From Enterovibrio calviensis DSM 14347 (GTDB lineage: Bacteria; Pseudomonadota; Gammaproteobacteria; Enterobacterales; Vibrionaceae), in NCBI RefSeq assembly GCF_000621165.1, contig NZ_KK211217.1, forward strand, positions 310,001-374,000: DNA of 64,000 nt, written 5' to 3'. Positions 16,519 to 25,317 of this stretch are shown here, one piece after another. The number at the start of each line of letters is the position of its first letter. Position 1 is the stretch's first letter. Made by a program: the position numbers and the translations under genes. The notes under the pieces were generated by a model. The model saw nothing but the letters and a program-made list of their open reading frames with translations. It had not been told where the DNA came from and did not search any database.

Positions 16519-17734
16519 AGACCACTTTGGTTACTAACTGTGTCTTATCGGCCTCTCTGAACTGTTTGTGATCGACTAGTACCACGACAATATTCGCTCG
16601 TTCCAAAGCTAAGTCTAGCGTTGTAAGTTCTACCCCAGCATGTACCAATTTCTCTGGAATAGACACTACATTTGGCTCCACGGCAAATACTTGTCCGATG
16701 TTTTTGTTTGCCAACTCTTCAACAATTTGGACCGCGGGGCTTTCGCGAAGGTCGTCAATGTCGGCTTTAAAAGCTAGCCCTAAACATGCTATGACAGGGC
16801 GTTTAAATTCATCGGCCGCTTTTGCTACTTGATCAATCACATAATGTGGCTTCGAATCATTCGTTAAGCGAGCTTGGCGTATGATTTTTGCTTCGTCTGG
16901 ACAACTGTCAACAATAAACCAAGGATCTACTGCAATGCAGTGACCGCCAACACCAGGGCCTGGGTTGAGTATGTTTACTCTTGGATGTCGGTTAGCTAGT
17001 TTAATGAGTTCCCATACGTTGATTTTTAGTTTGTCACTGATCATTGAGAGTTCATTTGCGAACGCTATGTTGACATCACGAAATGAGTTTTCAGTTAGTT
17101 TCGCCATTTCGGCTGTGCGAGCGTTTGTAATAATGCACTCACCTCGAACAAATGTTTTATAAAGCTCAACTGCCTTTTCACTGCATGCTTTTGATAGACC
17201 GCCAATCACTCTATCGTTAGCTACTAGTTCCTGTAATACGTAGCCTGGTAATACGCGTTCAGGACAATGTGCCACTTTAATGTCGGCATTTTCACCCGCA
17301 TCTTGTGGGAAGGTTAGATCTGGGCGGGCTTCAGCCAACCACGCTGCCATCTTCTCTGTGGCACCAACAGGAGATGTTGATTCGAGGATTACTAAATTTC
17401 CTTTTTCCAATACTGGGGCAATTGCATTTGCAGCGGCCTGTATGTAAGAGAGATCGGGAGAGTTCCCTTCTTTAAACGGAGTAGGTACCGCAATCATAAA
17501 TGCTTCGGCTGGCTCTGGAATTGTGGTAGCTCGAAGGTTGCCAGTACTCACCACACCACGTACAACAATATCTAAGTCTGGTTCAACAATATGTATGTTA
17601 CCTTCATTGATCGTTTCTACTGCTTTGGGATTGACATCGACACCGACTACTTCAATTCCCCTTGATGCAACGACAGCTGCGGTTGGTAAACCAATGTAAC
17701 CTAAACCAATGACGGAAACTTTTTTAAAAGACAT
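16496..17734 (-). CDS. wecC: UDP-N-acetyl-D-mannosamine dehydrogenase (WecC/VpsB-like)
   Basis: A 412-residue enzyme that oxidises UDP-ManNAc twice with NAD+ to UDP-ManNAcA. The N-terminal Rossmann motif is SVIGLGYIGLPTAAV. The catalytic region GVGGHCIAVDPWFIV (about residues 260-275) contains the active Cys and matches E. coli WecC closely, as do ERVLPG and AEMAKLTENSFRDVNIAFAN. It is 8 residues shorter than E. coli WecC. It follows the UDP-GlcNAc 2-epimerase gene, giving the two-step route from UDP-GlcNAc to UDP-ManNAcA. In V. cholerae the corresponding gene is vpsB. It overlaps the flippase gene at its 3' end. Confidence 0.94.
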   Translation of the reverse strand: MSFKKVSVIGLGYIGLPTAAVVASRGIEVVGVDVNPKAVETINEGNIHIVEPDLDIVVRGVVSTGNLRATTIPEPAEAFMIAVPTPFKEGNSPDLSYIQAAANAIAPVLEKGNLVILESTSPVGATEKMAAWLAEARPDLTFPQDAGENADIKVAHCPERVLPGYVLQELVANDRVIGGLSKACSEKAVELYKTFVRGECIITNARTAEMAKLTENSFRDVNIAFANELSMISDKLKINVWELIKLANRHPRVNILNPGPGVGGHCIAVDPWFIVDSCPDEAKIIRQARLTNDSKPHYVIDQVAKAADEFKRPVIACLGLAFKADIDDLRESPAVQIVEELANKNIGQVFAVEPNVVSIPEKLVHAGVELTTLDLALERANIVVVLVDHKQFREADKTQLVTKVVFDTRGII

Positions 17735-17853
17735 AGTTACTCCTCAAAAACATTCATACTTATAAATGCTTTTTGATATCTATTAATACTGGGAAATGGG
17801 GAGGTGATACTTAAGAAATTGCTTTAAAAAATCTTGCAGGAAATGAGATTTCC

Positions 17854-18990
17854 CTATGAAAAATGCGCCTTAATTTTCTCAATAATTTGTTCACAAGATT
17901 TACCGTCACCATAGGGGTTATGTGCACGACTCATTGATTCATAATCCGATTTGTTTACAAGTAGACGTTCTATTGAATTAACGATTGCTTCCTTGTTGGT
18001 TCCGACAAGTTTGACGGTACCTGCTTCAACGGCCTCTGGGCGTTCTGTCGTATCGCGCATGACTAGTACTGGTTTACCCAAAGAAGGTGCCTCTTCTTGG
18101 ATTCCCCCTGAATCAGTAAGTATGATATGTGACCTGTTCATTAGATAAACAAAGGGCAAATACTCCTGCGGCTCAATCAGGTGGACGTTATCGACGCCTT
18201 TTAGTATTCGATTGACAGGTTCCTGTACATTTGGGTTTAAGTGTACGGGATAGATAATTTGACTTTCTGGAAAGCGAGTTGCTATCTCTGCGAGCGCTTC
18301 GCAGATGCGTTCAAAACCGCCTCCAAAGCTTTCTCGGCGGTGACCGGTTACAAGGATTAGTTTCTTAGACGGATCAATTTGAGGAAAGAGTGCAGCTAAA
18401 GTGTCGTTTAGGTCCTGGTCATTCTCAAGTTTTTCCTTAACGAGAAATAAAGCATCTATTACCGTGTTACCAGTGACAGAAATACTTTCTGCTTTGATGC
18501 CCTCTTTCAACAAATTAGTTTGTGAGGTTGCTGTCGGTGCGAAGTGCAGGGTCGTAATTGCTCCTGTTAACTTTCGATTACCCTCTTCAGGCCAAGGAGA
18601 ATATATATTCCCAGTACGTAAACCTGCCTCTACATGTCCGACAGCGATCTGTTGAAAATAGGCAGCCAAGCTTGCAGAAAGTGTTGTAGCGGTATCACCA
18701 TGAACGAGAACGATGTGAGGCTGAAAGCTTTCCAATACAGGTTTCATACCTGCAAGAATGTTCCCTGTAACCTCGAAGAGAGATTGCCCTGGCTTCATGA
18801 CGTTTAAGTCGAAATCGGGCTGTATTTCGAACAAATCAAGCACTTGATCAAGCATTTCTCTATGTTGTGCTGTGACACATACCTTGGCATCGATGCCTTC
18901 TGACTTCTTAAGCTTGTGAACTAAAGGTGCCATTTTTATTGCTTCTGGACGAGTTCCAAAGACAGAAAGGACTCTAATTGGTGTATTCAT
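17854..18990 (-). CDS. wecB: UDP-N-acetylglucosamine 2-epimerase, non-hydrolysing (WecB/VpsA-like)
   Basis: A 378-residue cytoplasmic enzyme converting UDP-GlcNAc to UDP-ManNAc, close in length to E. coli WecB (376). Typical motifs are [13 protein letters not shown] at the N-terminus, [15 protein letters not shown] and [11 protein letters not shown] (about residues 95-130), [11 protein letters not shown] (about 212) and [20 protein letters not shown] (about 288-307) near the C-terminus. It sits 9 bp after the kinase gene and supplies the substrate for the next gene, wecC. A 119-bp gap with no recognised signal separates the two. V. cholerae vpsA is the comparable gene. Confidence 0.95.
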   Translation of the reverse strand: MNTPIRVLSVFGTRPEAIKMAPLVHKLKKSEGIDAKVCVTAQHREMLDQVLDLFEIQPDFDLNVMKPGQSLFEVTGNILAGMKPVLESFQPHIVLVHGDTATTLSASLAAYFQQIAVGHVEAGLRTGNIYSPWPEEGNRKLTGAITTLHFAPTATSQTNLLKEGIKAESISVTGNTVIDALFLVKEKLENDQDLNDTLAALFPQIDPSKKLILVTGHRRESFGGGFERICEALAEIATRFPESQIIYPVHLNPNVQEPVNRILKGVDNVHLIEPQEYLPFVYLMNRSHIILTDSGGIQEEAPSLGKPVLVMRDTTERPEAVEAGTVKLVGTNKEAIVNSIERLLVNKSDYESMSRAHNPYGDGKSCEQIIEKIKAHFS

Positions 18991-18999
18991 TTGCTTTCC

Positions 19000-21222
19000 T
19001 TAGCTTTCAATATTTCCGTATGCATATCGAGAGTACTCAGAATACGTATGTGTCCCTTTCTTGGGCTGAAGCACTTGGTTTACGACTACGCCATCGATAG
19101 ATATTTGATGTTTGGTAAACAGGGACATCGTGTGCTTATAAACAGACTTACTTGTACTATTGGCTTTTAGAATCAATACGATACCCTTGGTAAACCTCCC
19201 TACGATAAATGCGTCTTTAACCGGTAAAATGGGAGGGGTGTCGAATATTATCCGGTCATATTTCAACGCTAGATCATTGAGTAAGTTCTCAAACTTTGTG
19301 CTGCTTAATAACTCTTGAGGATTTGCAACTAACATACCTGCCGGGAGTACATCCAGATTCGAGTCTTCAATGGATGTAATGCAGTCCTCTGATGGAGAGT
19401 TCATAACCAAAATATTTGTGAGTCCAGGCTGGCTGTTGGGGAGTCCAAAACGCACACCGACTGAAGGTTTCCTTAGGTCACAGTCAATGAACAGCACCTT
19501 TTCAATACTGGCGAAAGACTGCGCGAGATTGATAGCGGTTGTTGTTTTACCTTCCCCTGGTACTGAGGAGGAAATGGCGAGAAATTTTCTCTCAGTTTTA
19601 GGAATGCTCAGGTAAAGAGATGTGCGAATCGAATCAATAGATTCCTGGAATGCTGCAAATTTTTGATTGTTGAAAACTGACGAATCAATGGGTTTCTTCT
19701 TATATGCCTTATCTCTTACTAGAGGCAGTGTTCCTGTTGGTAATAGACCGAGTTTATTCTCAAAGTCACGTGCCGAGGAGATCGTATTATTAAATACGTC
19801 TAAGAAAATAATGGATACTGTAGCTAGCCCAAGGCTAACAACCAAAGTAATAACCACTATCAACTTTCGATTTGGCTTGTATGGTTTTTCTGGCAATAAT
19901 GCGTGGTCGCTGAAACGAGCATTCGCAGCACTAAAGTTACTGGTAGCAGAGGTCTCTTTTTGGCGAGTTAAGAACAAATCATATAACTTGGCATTAGTGT
20001 CGACTTCTCTCTTAAGTGCATCGTATTCGCTCTTTACAACACTCAGCGACTGAAACTCGTCTTTTTTGCTGTTGAGTTCCTGATTGAGGAGGTACTCTTG
20101 ATCTTTGGCGCTCGCGAGCTCTTTTTCGATTCCGCTAATTAGCTTATGGACTAGATTCTCTGCTCTGCGTTGTACTGATAACAGGCGTGCGTTGGCTTGA
20201 ATCATTTTGTCGTGCTTGGGGCCATAGCGCTTCGATAGTTGGCTAACTTCTCTTTCTGCTTCCGATTCTGCCAAACGAATATCACGAATTTGTGGGTGAT
20301 TCGAAATAAGTGGATTTGCGCTAAGTGCCGCAATGTCCGTTTTAGGGGTGTTTCTTAAGGCGTTATATAACGCCTGATTTTTCGTTCGCCTGTCGGTTGC
20401 TTCGGCTATTCTATTTGTTAGGTTTTCTAGCTCATTACTTGTTAGGGCGACGATACCGCTGTCGTCAATCAATTTCTGTTGCTGTAAGAACAACAATAAA
20501 GCTTGCTCAGAATATCTTAGGTTTAGCTTTAGATCTTCCAGTCTTTCATTTAGCCAGTTGTTCGCTTTGTCTGTTGCAAGAAGCTGAGACTCCAAGTTGT
20601 TTTCAATGAAAGCATAGCCAACAGCATTTGCAATATCTGCTGCTAGTTGCGGATCTTCTGATTCAAAGGAAATGTTAACAAGTTGAGTCTTTCTTATTGG
20701 TGATATTGTCAGCTTTGACTTGAATTTATTGAGAATCCTATGTGTTTCTGACATGTTCTCATTTTTCGAATCATCGGATTCAATCTCTTTCAAAGACAAA
20801 ATAGAGCTAATTACTGGATAAGACTGTAACCAATTCCGAATTGTTTCTCTGGAGTTATATTTACTAACGATAGAGGGGTTAAATTCAGGAACCCGCGCAA
20901 GCTGCAATTTTTCTATAACACGTTGCGCAACTTGATTGGACTTTAATATTTCAAATTGTGTAAGGTAATACTCATTGGCACGCGTGTCTATACCAACAAC
21001 CTCTTCAATAGAAATCGCTTTTGCTTGTTGAGATTCAATTAGTAAAGTTGCGGTGGCACGATATGTTGGTGTAATAGATAGAGCAAAAAGTACTGAGATC
21101 GCTGTACACATCAGTGCAAAGAATGAGATTGAAATCCAACGTTTTTTAATTAGATGAATATAATAACCAATATCTATCAGTTGGTCTTGTTGCAATTTTT
21201 CATTATCTGATTTGGTGTGCAT
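19000..21222 (-). CDS. Wzc-type polysaccharide co-polymerase / tyrosine autokinase (VpsO-like)
   Basis: A 740-residue inner-membrane protein with two helices bracketing a periplasmic Wzz domain: TM1 near residues 32-50, coiled coils around 200-430, and TM2 near 460-480. The cytoplasmic BY-kinase domain has Walker A SSVPGEGKTTTAIN (about 545), Walker A' VLFIDCDLRKPSVG (about 574) and Walker B RIIFDTPPILPVKD (about 655). The tail THTYSEYSRYAYGNIES has four clustered tyrosines, the autophosphorylation site. Phosphorylation cycling with the low-molecular-weight phosphatase at 2014 would control chain length and export. It follows the OPX gene by 155 bp, the order seen in V. cholerae vpsN-vpsO. 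Confidence 0.93.
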   Translation of the reverse strand: MHTKSDNEKLQQDQLIDIGYYIHLIKKRWISISFFALMCTAISVLFALSITPTYRATATLLIESQQAKAISIEEVVGIDTRANEYYLTQFEILKSNQVAQRVIEKLQLARVPEFNPSIVSKYNSRETIRNWLQSYPVISSILSLKEIESDDSKNENMSETHRILNKFKSKLTISPIRKTQLVNISFESEDPQLAADIANAVGYAFIENNLESQLLATDKANNWLNERLEDLKLNLRYSEQALLLFLQQQKLIDDSGIVALTSNELENLTNRIAEATDRRTKNQALYNALRNTPKTDIAALSANPLISNHPQIRDIRLAESEAEREVSQLSKRYGPKHDKMIQANARLLSVQRRAENLVHKLISGIEKELASAKDQEYLLNQELNSKKDEFQSLSVVKSEYDALKREVDTNAKLYDLFLTRQKETSATSNFSAANARFSDHALLPEKPYKPNRKLIVVITLVVSLGLATVSIIFLDVFNNTISSARDFENKLGLLPTGTLPLVRDKAYKKKPIDSSVFNNQKFAAFQESIDSIRTSLYLSIPKTERKFLAISSSVPGEGKTTTAINLAQSFASIEKVLFIDCDLRKPSVGVRFGLPNSQPGLTNILVMNSPSEDCITSIEDSNLDVLPAGMLVANPQELLSSTKFENLLNDLALKYDRIIFDTPPILPVKDAFIVGRFTKGIVLILKANSTSKSVYKHTMSLFTKHQISIDGVVVNQVLQPKKGTHTYSEYSRYAYGNIES

Positions 21223-21377
21223 TGTTCAATCCATTGTAATATTAAATCCACTCTAATCATGAAATATTATTTCAGTGTGTAGGTCATGATGTCTAGATGC
21301 TGAATAGTGGAATGGAAGCTATCGCTGGAAGTAAGTAAGCTGTTTTTATTTTTTTTAGTTAGATAAATTAAACAATA

Positions 21378-21911
21378 TTAGAAAAAGCTTTGCTCAATAA
21401 CTATGATGTCACCTGGAGACACAATCGCTGATAGGCTTACTTTATTTTTTGGTTCGCTCTTGGCTTCGCGAGTAATGTATATGCTTTTTCTTGATGCTCG
21501 TTCCGTGAAACCTCCGGCTAAGGCGATTGCCTTGTCTACCGTCAGACCCGGCTGGAACTCGTAGCCGCCTGGTTTTTTTATCTCACCGTTAACAAAGATA
21601 CTTCTGAACCCTACAATACCTACACGAACTTTAGGGGAGACGAGATAGTCTCCCTCTAATCCCTGTATTATTTCGCTTTTTAGCTGCTCTGTAGTTTTTC
21701 CTATTGCAAGGATTTGCCCAAGATAGGGGTAGTCAAACTCTCCGCTACTATCTATGTATAGCTCTTCAATAGTGAGTTCTTCTTCCCCATATACCACTAT
21801 TTGGATTTTATCTCCGGCACCGATGGTATAGTCATTTTCATTGGCATGGGAAAAAAATGGAAATGCGAAAAGAAGTGTTAATGCAACACAAAAGCGGAAA
21901 ATACGATTCAT
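21378..21911 (-). CDS. Short polysaccharide export (OPX) protein, VpsN-like
   Basis: A 177-residue periplasmic protein of the Wza/OPX family. Residues 1-23 form a signal peptide ending SHA, with no Cys after the cleavage site, so it is not a lipoprotein. Residues 26-100 form the Poly_export domain (YTIGAGDKIQIVVYGEEELT...YPYLGQI). Residues 105-175 form one SLBB domain (VNGEIKKPGGYEFQPGLTVDKAIALAGGFT). It is about half the length of Wza and lacks the C-terminal amphipathic helix that forms the outer-membrane pore. The missing pore is probably supplied by the BBP2 barrel encoded just upstream, 22 bp away. Confidence 0.9.
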   Translation of the reverse strand: MNRIFRFCVALTLLFAFPFFSHANENDYTIGAGDKIQIVVYGEEELTIEELYIDSSGEFDYPYLGQILAIGKTTEQLKSEIIQGLEGDYLVSPKVRVGIVGFRSIFVNGEIKKPGGYEFQPGLTVDKAIALAGGFTERASRKSIYITREAKSEPKNKVSLSAIVSPGDIIVIEQSFF

Positions 21912-21933
21912 GTGACAAGCAATCCTTTGAAAA

Positions 21934-23166
21934 TTAGAAAATTAGGTTGGTTCCGAGGTACCAAACGTTCTGGCTGTAGCGATTAGTGGCTATGGAAGAG
22001 TCATTGTCTTCATAACGCCAGCCCGCTCTTATTTCAGTGTCTTCTCTGAATTCATAACCGAGGTTGAAAGATGCCGCAATCAGGTCATCTTCTCTTGTGC
22101 TTTGTGAATAATCATCGTTGACGCTGTTCAACGCTAAGTCGCTGTATACGTTTGTTAGCCAGAAGTGCTTCCAACTCGCGCCAAAACTGGTCTGATTAAT
22201 AAAGTTGTTGCCTTGATCGGGGTCGATAGCACTTTGTGCTGCGGAAACAGAGATCGTCGAATAGGTTAATGTTTCCCAGGTTAAAGCTAAGTCCCAGCTG
22301 AATCCGTTAAAGTCTTCTCTGGTTTCATCTTCGTAATTCTTGTCTTGTATGCCTAATCTGAGTTTTCCTGTTGTTTTTCCAGTGATGTCCCATTTGGCAC
22401 CGACTAAGTAGTAGGCATCTAGGTTATTTTGCGATAGACCACTATTGGGGGTACCAAGTTTGTATTGACGATCAGCTAAGTCTACCTCTACCAGTAAATC
22501 TGTGGCCGGAAATACTTTGTAGTAGAAGGCAAGTGCGCCCGCAACTTCATCGTAATCTTTGAATCTTGTGCTGAGGGCGACAAATCCAGGAGCCGTGAGA
22601 TCTCGGTAGTTTTCGTATACTTTGTTTTCGTATCTGATGTTGGATTCGAGGCGACCGGTTGCATCTTCTGCCCCATATACATGGGTTATATTTGCATTGT
22701 GCAGGGTGTATCTCACAGGTTCTGTTGCGATGGTGGTCAGTTCATCACCCGCCAAGATCCCAGTTCCTCTTGCTTCGTGTAACTGTTCGTAGGTGTAATT
22801 TATGCCAAATCCACTTCGTTGACTGACTTGTATAAAGTTATTAGTCGTTAATGTGTGGTCTAGGAAGTCATCTTCGTCGCTGTCGAAATAAGTCCCTGAT
22901 GCTAACTGGTAGGCAATTTGGTATGTATTGCCATTTCGGTCTGATTCAAACACGATTCCTGGTTTGACAATCAAAGCGTTAGACGATTCAGGGTTTTCCG
23001 AAGATGAGTATCGACCAACGTTGTCGTTGTGCTCCAGATAGGCATCAAAAAGCGGAGTGACCTTGATACCTGATTCACTCGTAAATCCGTTATCTTCGTT
23101 TGCAATTGCTAAACTGCTGGAACTCAACAACGCCAAAGTGATCAGTGTTTTCTTAGGGAAATTCAT
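21934..23166 (-). CDS. Outer-membrane beta-barrel protein (BBP2-type), VpsM-like
   Basis: A 410-residue outer-membrane protein. It has a signal peptide (about residues 1-22, ending AIA), then alternating amphipathic strands rich in Tyr, Asp and Asn, and a C-terminal Phe (VWYLGTNLIF) as expected for BAM-inserted barrels. The overall pattern (LFDAYLEHNDNVGRYSS, VKPGIVFESDRNGNTYQIAY, WDITGKTTGKLRLGIQDKNYED) fits the beta-barrel porin 2 family common in exopolysaccharide loci. It lies 10 bp after the initiating transferase gene and 22 bp before the OPX gene. The likely role is the outer-membrane channel for the polymer, paired with the short OPX protein. Confidence 0.85.
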   Translation of the reverse strand: MNFPKKTLITLALLSSSSLAIANEDNGFTSESGIKVTPLFDAYLEHNDNVGRYSSSENPESSNALIVKPGIVFESDRNGNTYQIAYQLASGTYFDSDEDDFLDHTLTTNNFIQVSQRSGFGINYTYEQLHEARGTGILAGDELTTIATEPVRYTLHNANITHVYGAEDATGRLESNIRYENKVYENYRDLTAPGFVALSTRFKDYDEVAGALAFYYKVFPATDLLVEVDLADRQYKLGTPNSGLSQNNLDAYYLVGAKWDITGKTTGKLRLGIQDKNYEDETREDFNGFSWDLALTWETLTYSTISVSAAQSAIDPDQGNNFINQTSFGASWKHFWLTNVYSDLALNSVNDDYSQSTREDDLIAASFNLGYEFREDTEIRAGWRYEDNDSSIATNRYSQNVWYLGTNLIF

Positions 23167-23176
23167 TACTATTCCT

Positions 23177-24580
23177 TTAGTAGGCAGTCTTTCCGGTAAA
23201 GCCTTTAAATATGGTTTTGAATATAATTTTCAGATCGAGCCATGTTGACCATGACTGAATGTATTTGAGGTCAAATTCAACACGCTTTTGCATTTTTTCC
23301 AGCGTATCTGTTTCACCCCGATATCCATTGACTTGAGCTAGACCTGTGATGCCAGGCTTAACTTTGTGTCTCAACATGTATCTGTCAACAATTGTTCGAT
23401 ATTCTTCATTGTGGGCAACCGCATGAGGACGTGGACCCACAATCGACATTCGGCCTTGTAGTACATTGAAGAACTGTGGAAGTTCATCAAGTGATGTCTT
23501 ACGGATAAAGGCGCCAAATGGTGTAATTCTAGGGTCGTCTTTCGTAGCTTGTTTAACAATACTTCCGTTATCCATGGTGCTCATGGAGCGAAACTTCCAG
23601 ACTTTTATTGGTCGGCCATCAAGCCCATAACGCAGTTGTTTAAAAATTACGGGGCCAGGCGAAGATAACTTCACGCCAATTGCTACGCCAATAAGCACGG
23701 GGCTTATGAGCAAAATTATCAAAAACGCCAAAATAATATCTTGCGTTCTCTTGAACCAACCATCGGTGCCATAAAAAGGTGTGTCATGTATACTGATGGT
23801 AGGAATATTCCCGATTGCACTTAAGCGAGATTGGATAAGGTTATACACAAAGAAATCTGGAATAAGATAGGTATTTGCTGTTGTATCTGAGAATGCATTG
23901 AGATAAGCAGTAATTCTTTCATTTGCTTTTAACGGCATTGAAATGTAGACATGTTGTATGACGCCATTTTTTGCCATAGAAAGCGCCGTGTCTACGCTGC
24001 CTTTGAACGGGGCTGGTAAGTCATCTGTGTCCAATCGATTCATTTCACGATCGTCATAAAAACCAATTACCTTAATGCCTAGCTCTGGATTATTTTTTAT
24101 TTCGTTTGCTAGTCTTATTCCATTCTCCGTAACACCAACAATTATCGCTTCTTTTCGGTTGTAACCGTAATCACGTAGTTTTCTTAGCGCTTGTTTTGCG
24201 ATGAAACGCCATGTGATTAATAGTACAGGTGTGGCGATTAACCATGCACCAGTTATGACTCTAGAATAACTGGTACTTGTTTTTGTGAAGAATGCGATTG
24301 CGATAAGGAAGGTGATAGTAAGTAACCATGCTTTACTAATGCTCAGTGCTTCATCTTTAAATCGATAAACACGCCATGATCGATACAGTTCATTTTTTTC
24401 TGCAATTAGTAAATAAGCCAGTACTGAGTAGGTTGTTAGTAGGGCGCTATTTCTGTCAAAGTCACCAATATAGATGATCGATATAAAATAAAGAGCTAGA
24501 CAAATAATTATGCAGTCAATGGCTCTGTAGAAAACGTGCAGAGCACCGTAGTTACTGTGCAATTTTAGAGTTGTATCCAT
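23177..24580 (-). CDS. Undecaprenyl-phosphate sugar-1-phosphate transferase (WcaJ/VpsL-like)
   Basis: A 467-residue initiating transferase that loads a hexose-1-phosphate, usually glucose, onto undecaprenyl phosphate. The N-terminal part has four to five membrane helices (PNPT membrane domain) and a CoA-binding-like fold around residues 140-240. The C-terminal bacterial sugar transferase domain has VWKFRSM, KTSLDELPQFFNVLQG and MSIVGPRPHAV, then RHKVKPGITGLAQVNGYRGE. It is the first gene of the exopolysaccharide operon; its RBS is AAGGA and an ops element lies 50 bp upstream. The order transferase-barrel-OPX-kinase equals vpsL-M-N-O of V. cholerae. Confidence 0.93.
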   Translation of the reverse strand: MDTTLKLHSNYGALHVFYRAIDCIIICLALYFISIIYIGDFDRNSALLTTYSVLAYLLIAEKNELYRSWRVYRFKDEALSISKAWLLTITFLIAIAFFTKTSTSYSRVITGAWLIATPVLLITWRFIAKQALRKLRDYGYNRKEAIIVGVTENGIRLANEIKNNPELGIKVIGFYDDREMNRLDTDDLPAPFKGSVDTALSMAKNGVIQHVYISMPLKANERITAYLNAFSDTTANTYLIPDFFVYNLIQSRLSAIGNIPTISIHDTPFYGTDGWFKRTQDIILAFLIILLISPVLIGVAIGVKLSSPGPVIFKQLRYGLDGRPIKVWKFRSMSTMDNGSIVKQATKDDPRITPFGAFIRKTSLDELPQFFNVLQGRMSIVGPRPHAVAHNEEYRTIVDRYMLRHKVKPGITGLAQVNGYRGETDTLEKMQKRVEFDLKYIQSWSTWLDLKIIFKTIFKGFTGKTAY

Positions 24581-24629
24581 TTTCTTCTATCCTTAGATAA
24601 AGTAACTATGGCTGTTTGCACGATTTTTC

Positions 24630-24641
24630 TACGCTACCGCC
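24630..24641 (-). promoter_or_regulatory. ops (JUMPstart core) element for RfaH recruitment
   Basis: The minus strand reads GGCGGTAGCGTA, an 11/12 match to the ops element of enterobacterial long polysaccharide operons (GGCGGTAGCGTG). It sits 50 bp upstream of the first gene of the operon and in the transcribed direction, exactly where ops acts. RfaH recruited here would suppress Rho termination over the roughly 17-kb operon and aid translation. The rest of the JUMPstart consensus is not obvious. Confidence 0.8.
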
Positions 24642-24642
24642 C

Positions 24643-25260
24643 TTGAGTGTCGTTCCCAAAATACGATTCATGCAGGTAATATTGATAGTCTTGCTAATAA
24701 CGTGGTGTGCTTGGATTTATTTACCGGAGCGACACGAACTGCGGGATATTAACATTGAGACATTGTTCTTTTGTATGGATATTAAGTTTCAAATTGGACA
24801 ATAAATAAATCCTACGTGAGACCACACATTCATATGTAAATACGCTGTTTGTTAATAACTAATTTGCGGTGTGGGTTTGCTTAGGTGGGAGTTATTTGGT
24901 TTGTGGAATTGAAGTGTGTGAACAAGCCCTCATGGCGGGATGAGAATATCGCAACTTGCATCTGTTATTTGGTTATGCAAAAGAAGGAAAAATATTTTAT
25001 ATCTGAGAGACCCTCCTAACGTCCTTTTGGGTCAGGTTACGACACATTCCTATGTCTTATTCAACGTCGATGGAATTGCGAGATAGGCAAAGGAAAGTGT
25101 TATTTATTGCGTCTGTTAAGTTCCTCAATCTTGTATCTTGAAGCTATTGAGGTCTTGGTATTTTACAAGCGAGTGGATGTGTCAAAGACGGGGGCAGATA
25201 GGTAGGAGTGACTGATATACACAAGTAGCTAAATCCTAAATCTTTAGGTTTTTTGGGTAT
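24643..25260. promoter_or_regulatory. Gene-free leader/promoter region of the exopolysaccharide operon
   Basis: About 620 bp between the ops element and the asnB terminator. No reading frame with coding character was found on either strand, and no clear sigma-54 promoter. The length suggests a long 5' leader and several regulator sites, as expected for a VpsR/VpsT-like controlled biofilm promoter, but I cannot assign a specific site. Confidence 0.5.
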
Positions 25261-25299
25261 AAAAAAGAGCCGTCTGAGTTGTCTCAGCGGCTCTTTTTT
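25261..25299 (-). terminator. Rho-independent terminator of asnB
   Basis: Long stem AAAAAAGAGCCG...CTGAG / CTCAG...CGGCTCTTTTTT with loop TTGT and one bulged T, 19 bp after the asnB stop on the minus strand. It separates asnB from the exopolysaccharide leader. Confidence 0.9.
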
Positions 25300-25317
25300 A
25301 ATGAAAGCAAATTCTAC

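Noticed and set aside
24616-24804. Plus-strand 62-codon frame upstream of the exopolysaccharide operon
   Set aside because: It crosses the ops element antisense, has no RBS and ends in low-quality sequence; no coding support.
5641-25260. Exosortase/PEP-CTERM system, suggested by the AsnB-like, VanZ-like and choice-of-anchor-A genes
   Set aside because: No exosortase gene, EpsI-like protein or PEP-CTERM tail is present in the window.
24643-25260. Sigma-54 promoter for the exopolysaccharide operon
   Set aside because: No GG/GC pair with correct spacing was found on the minus strand.
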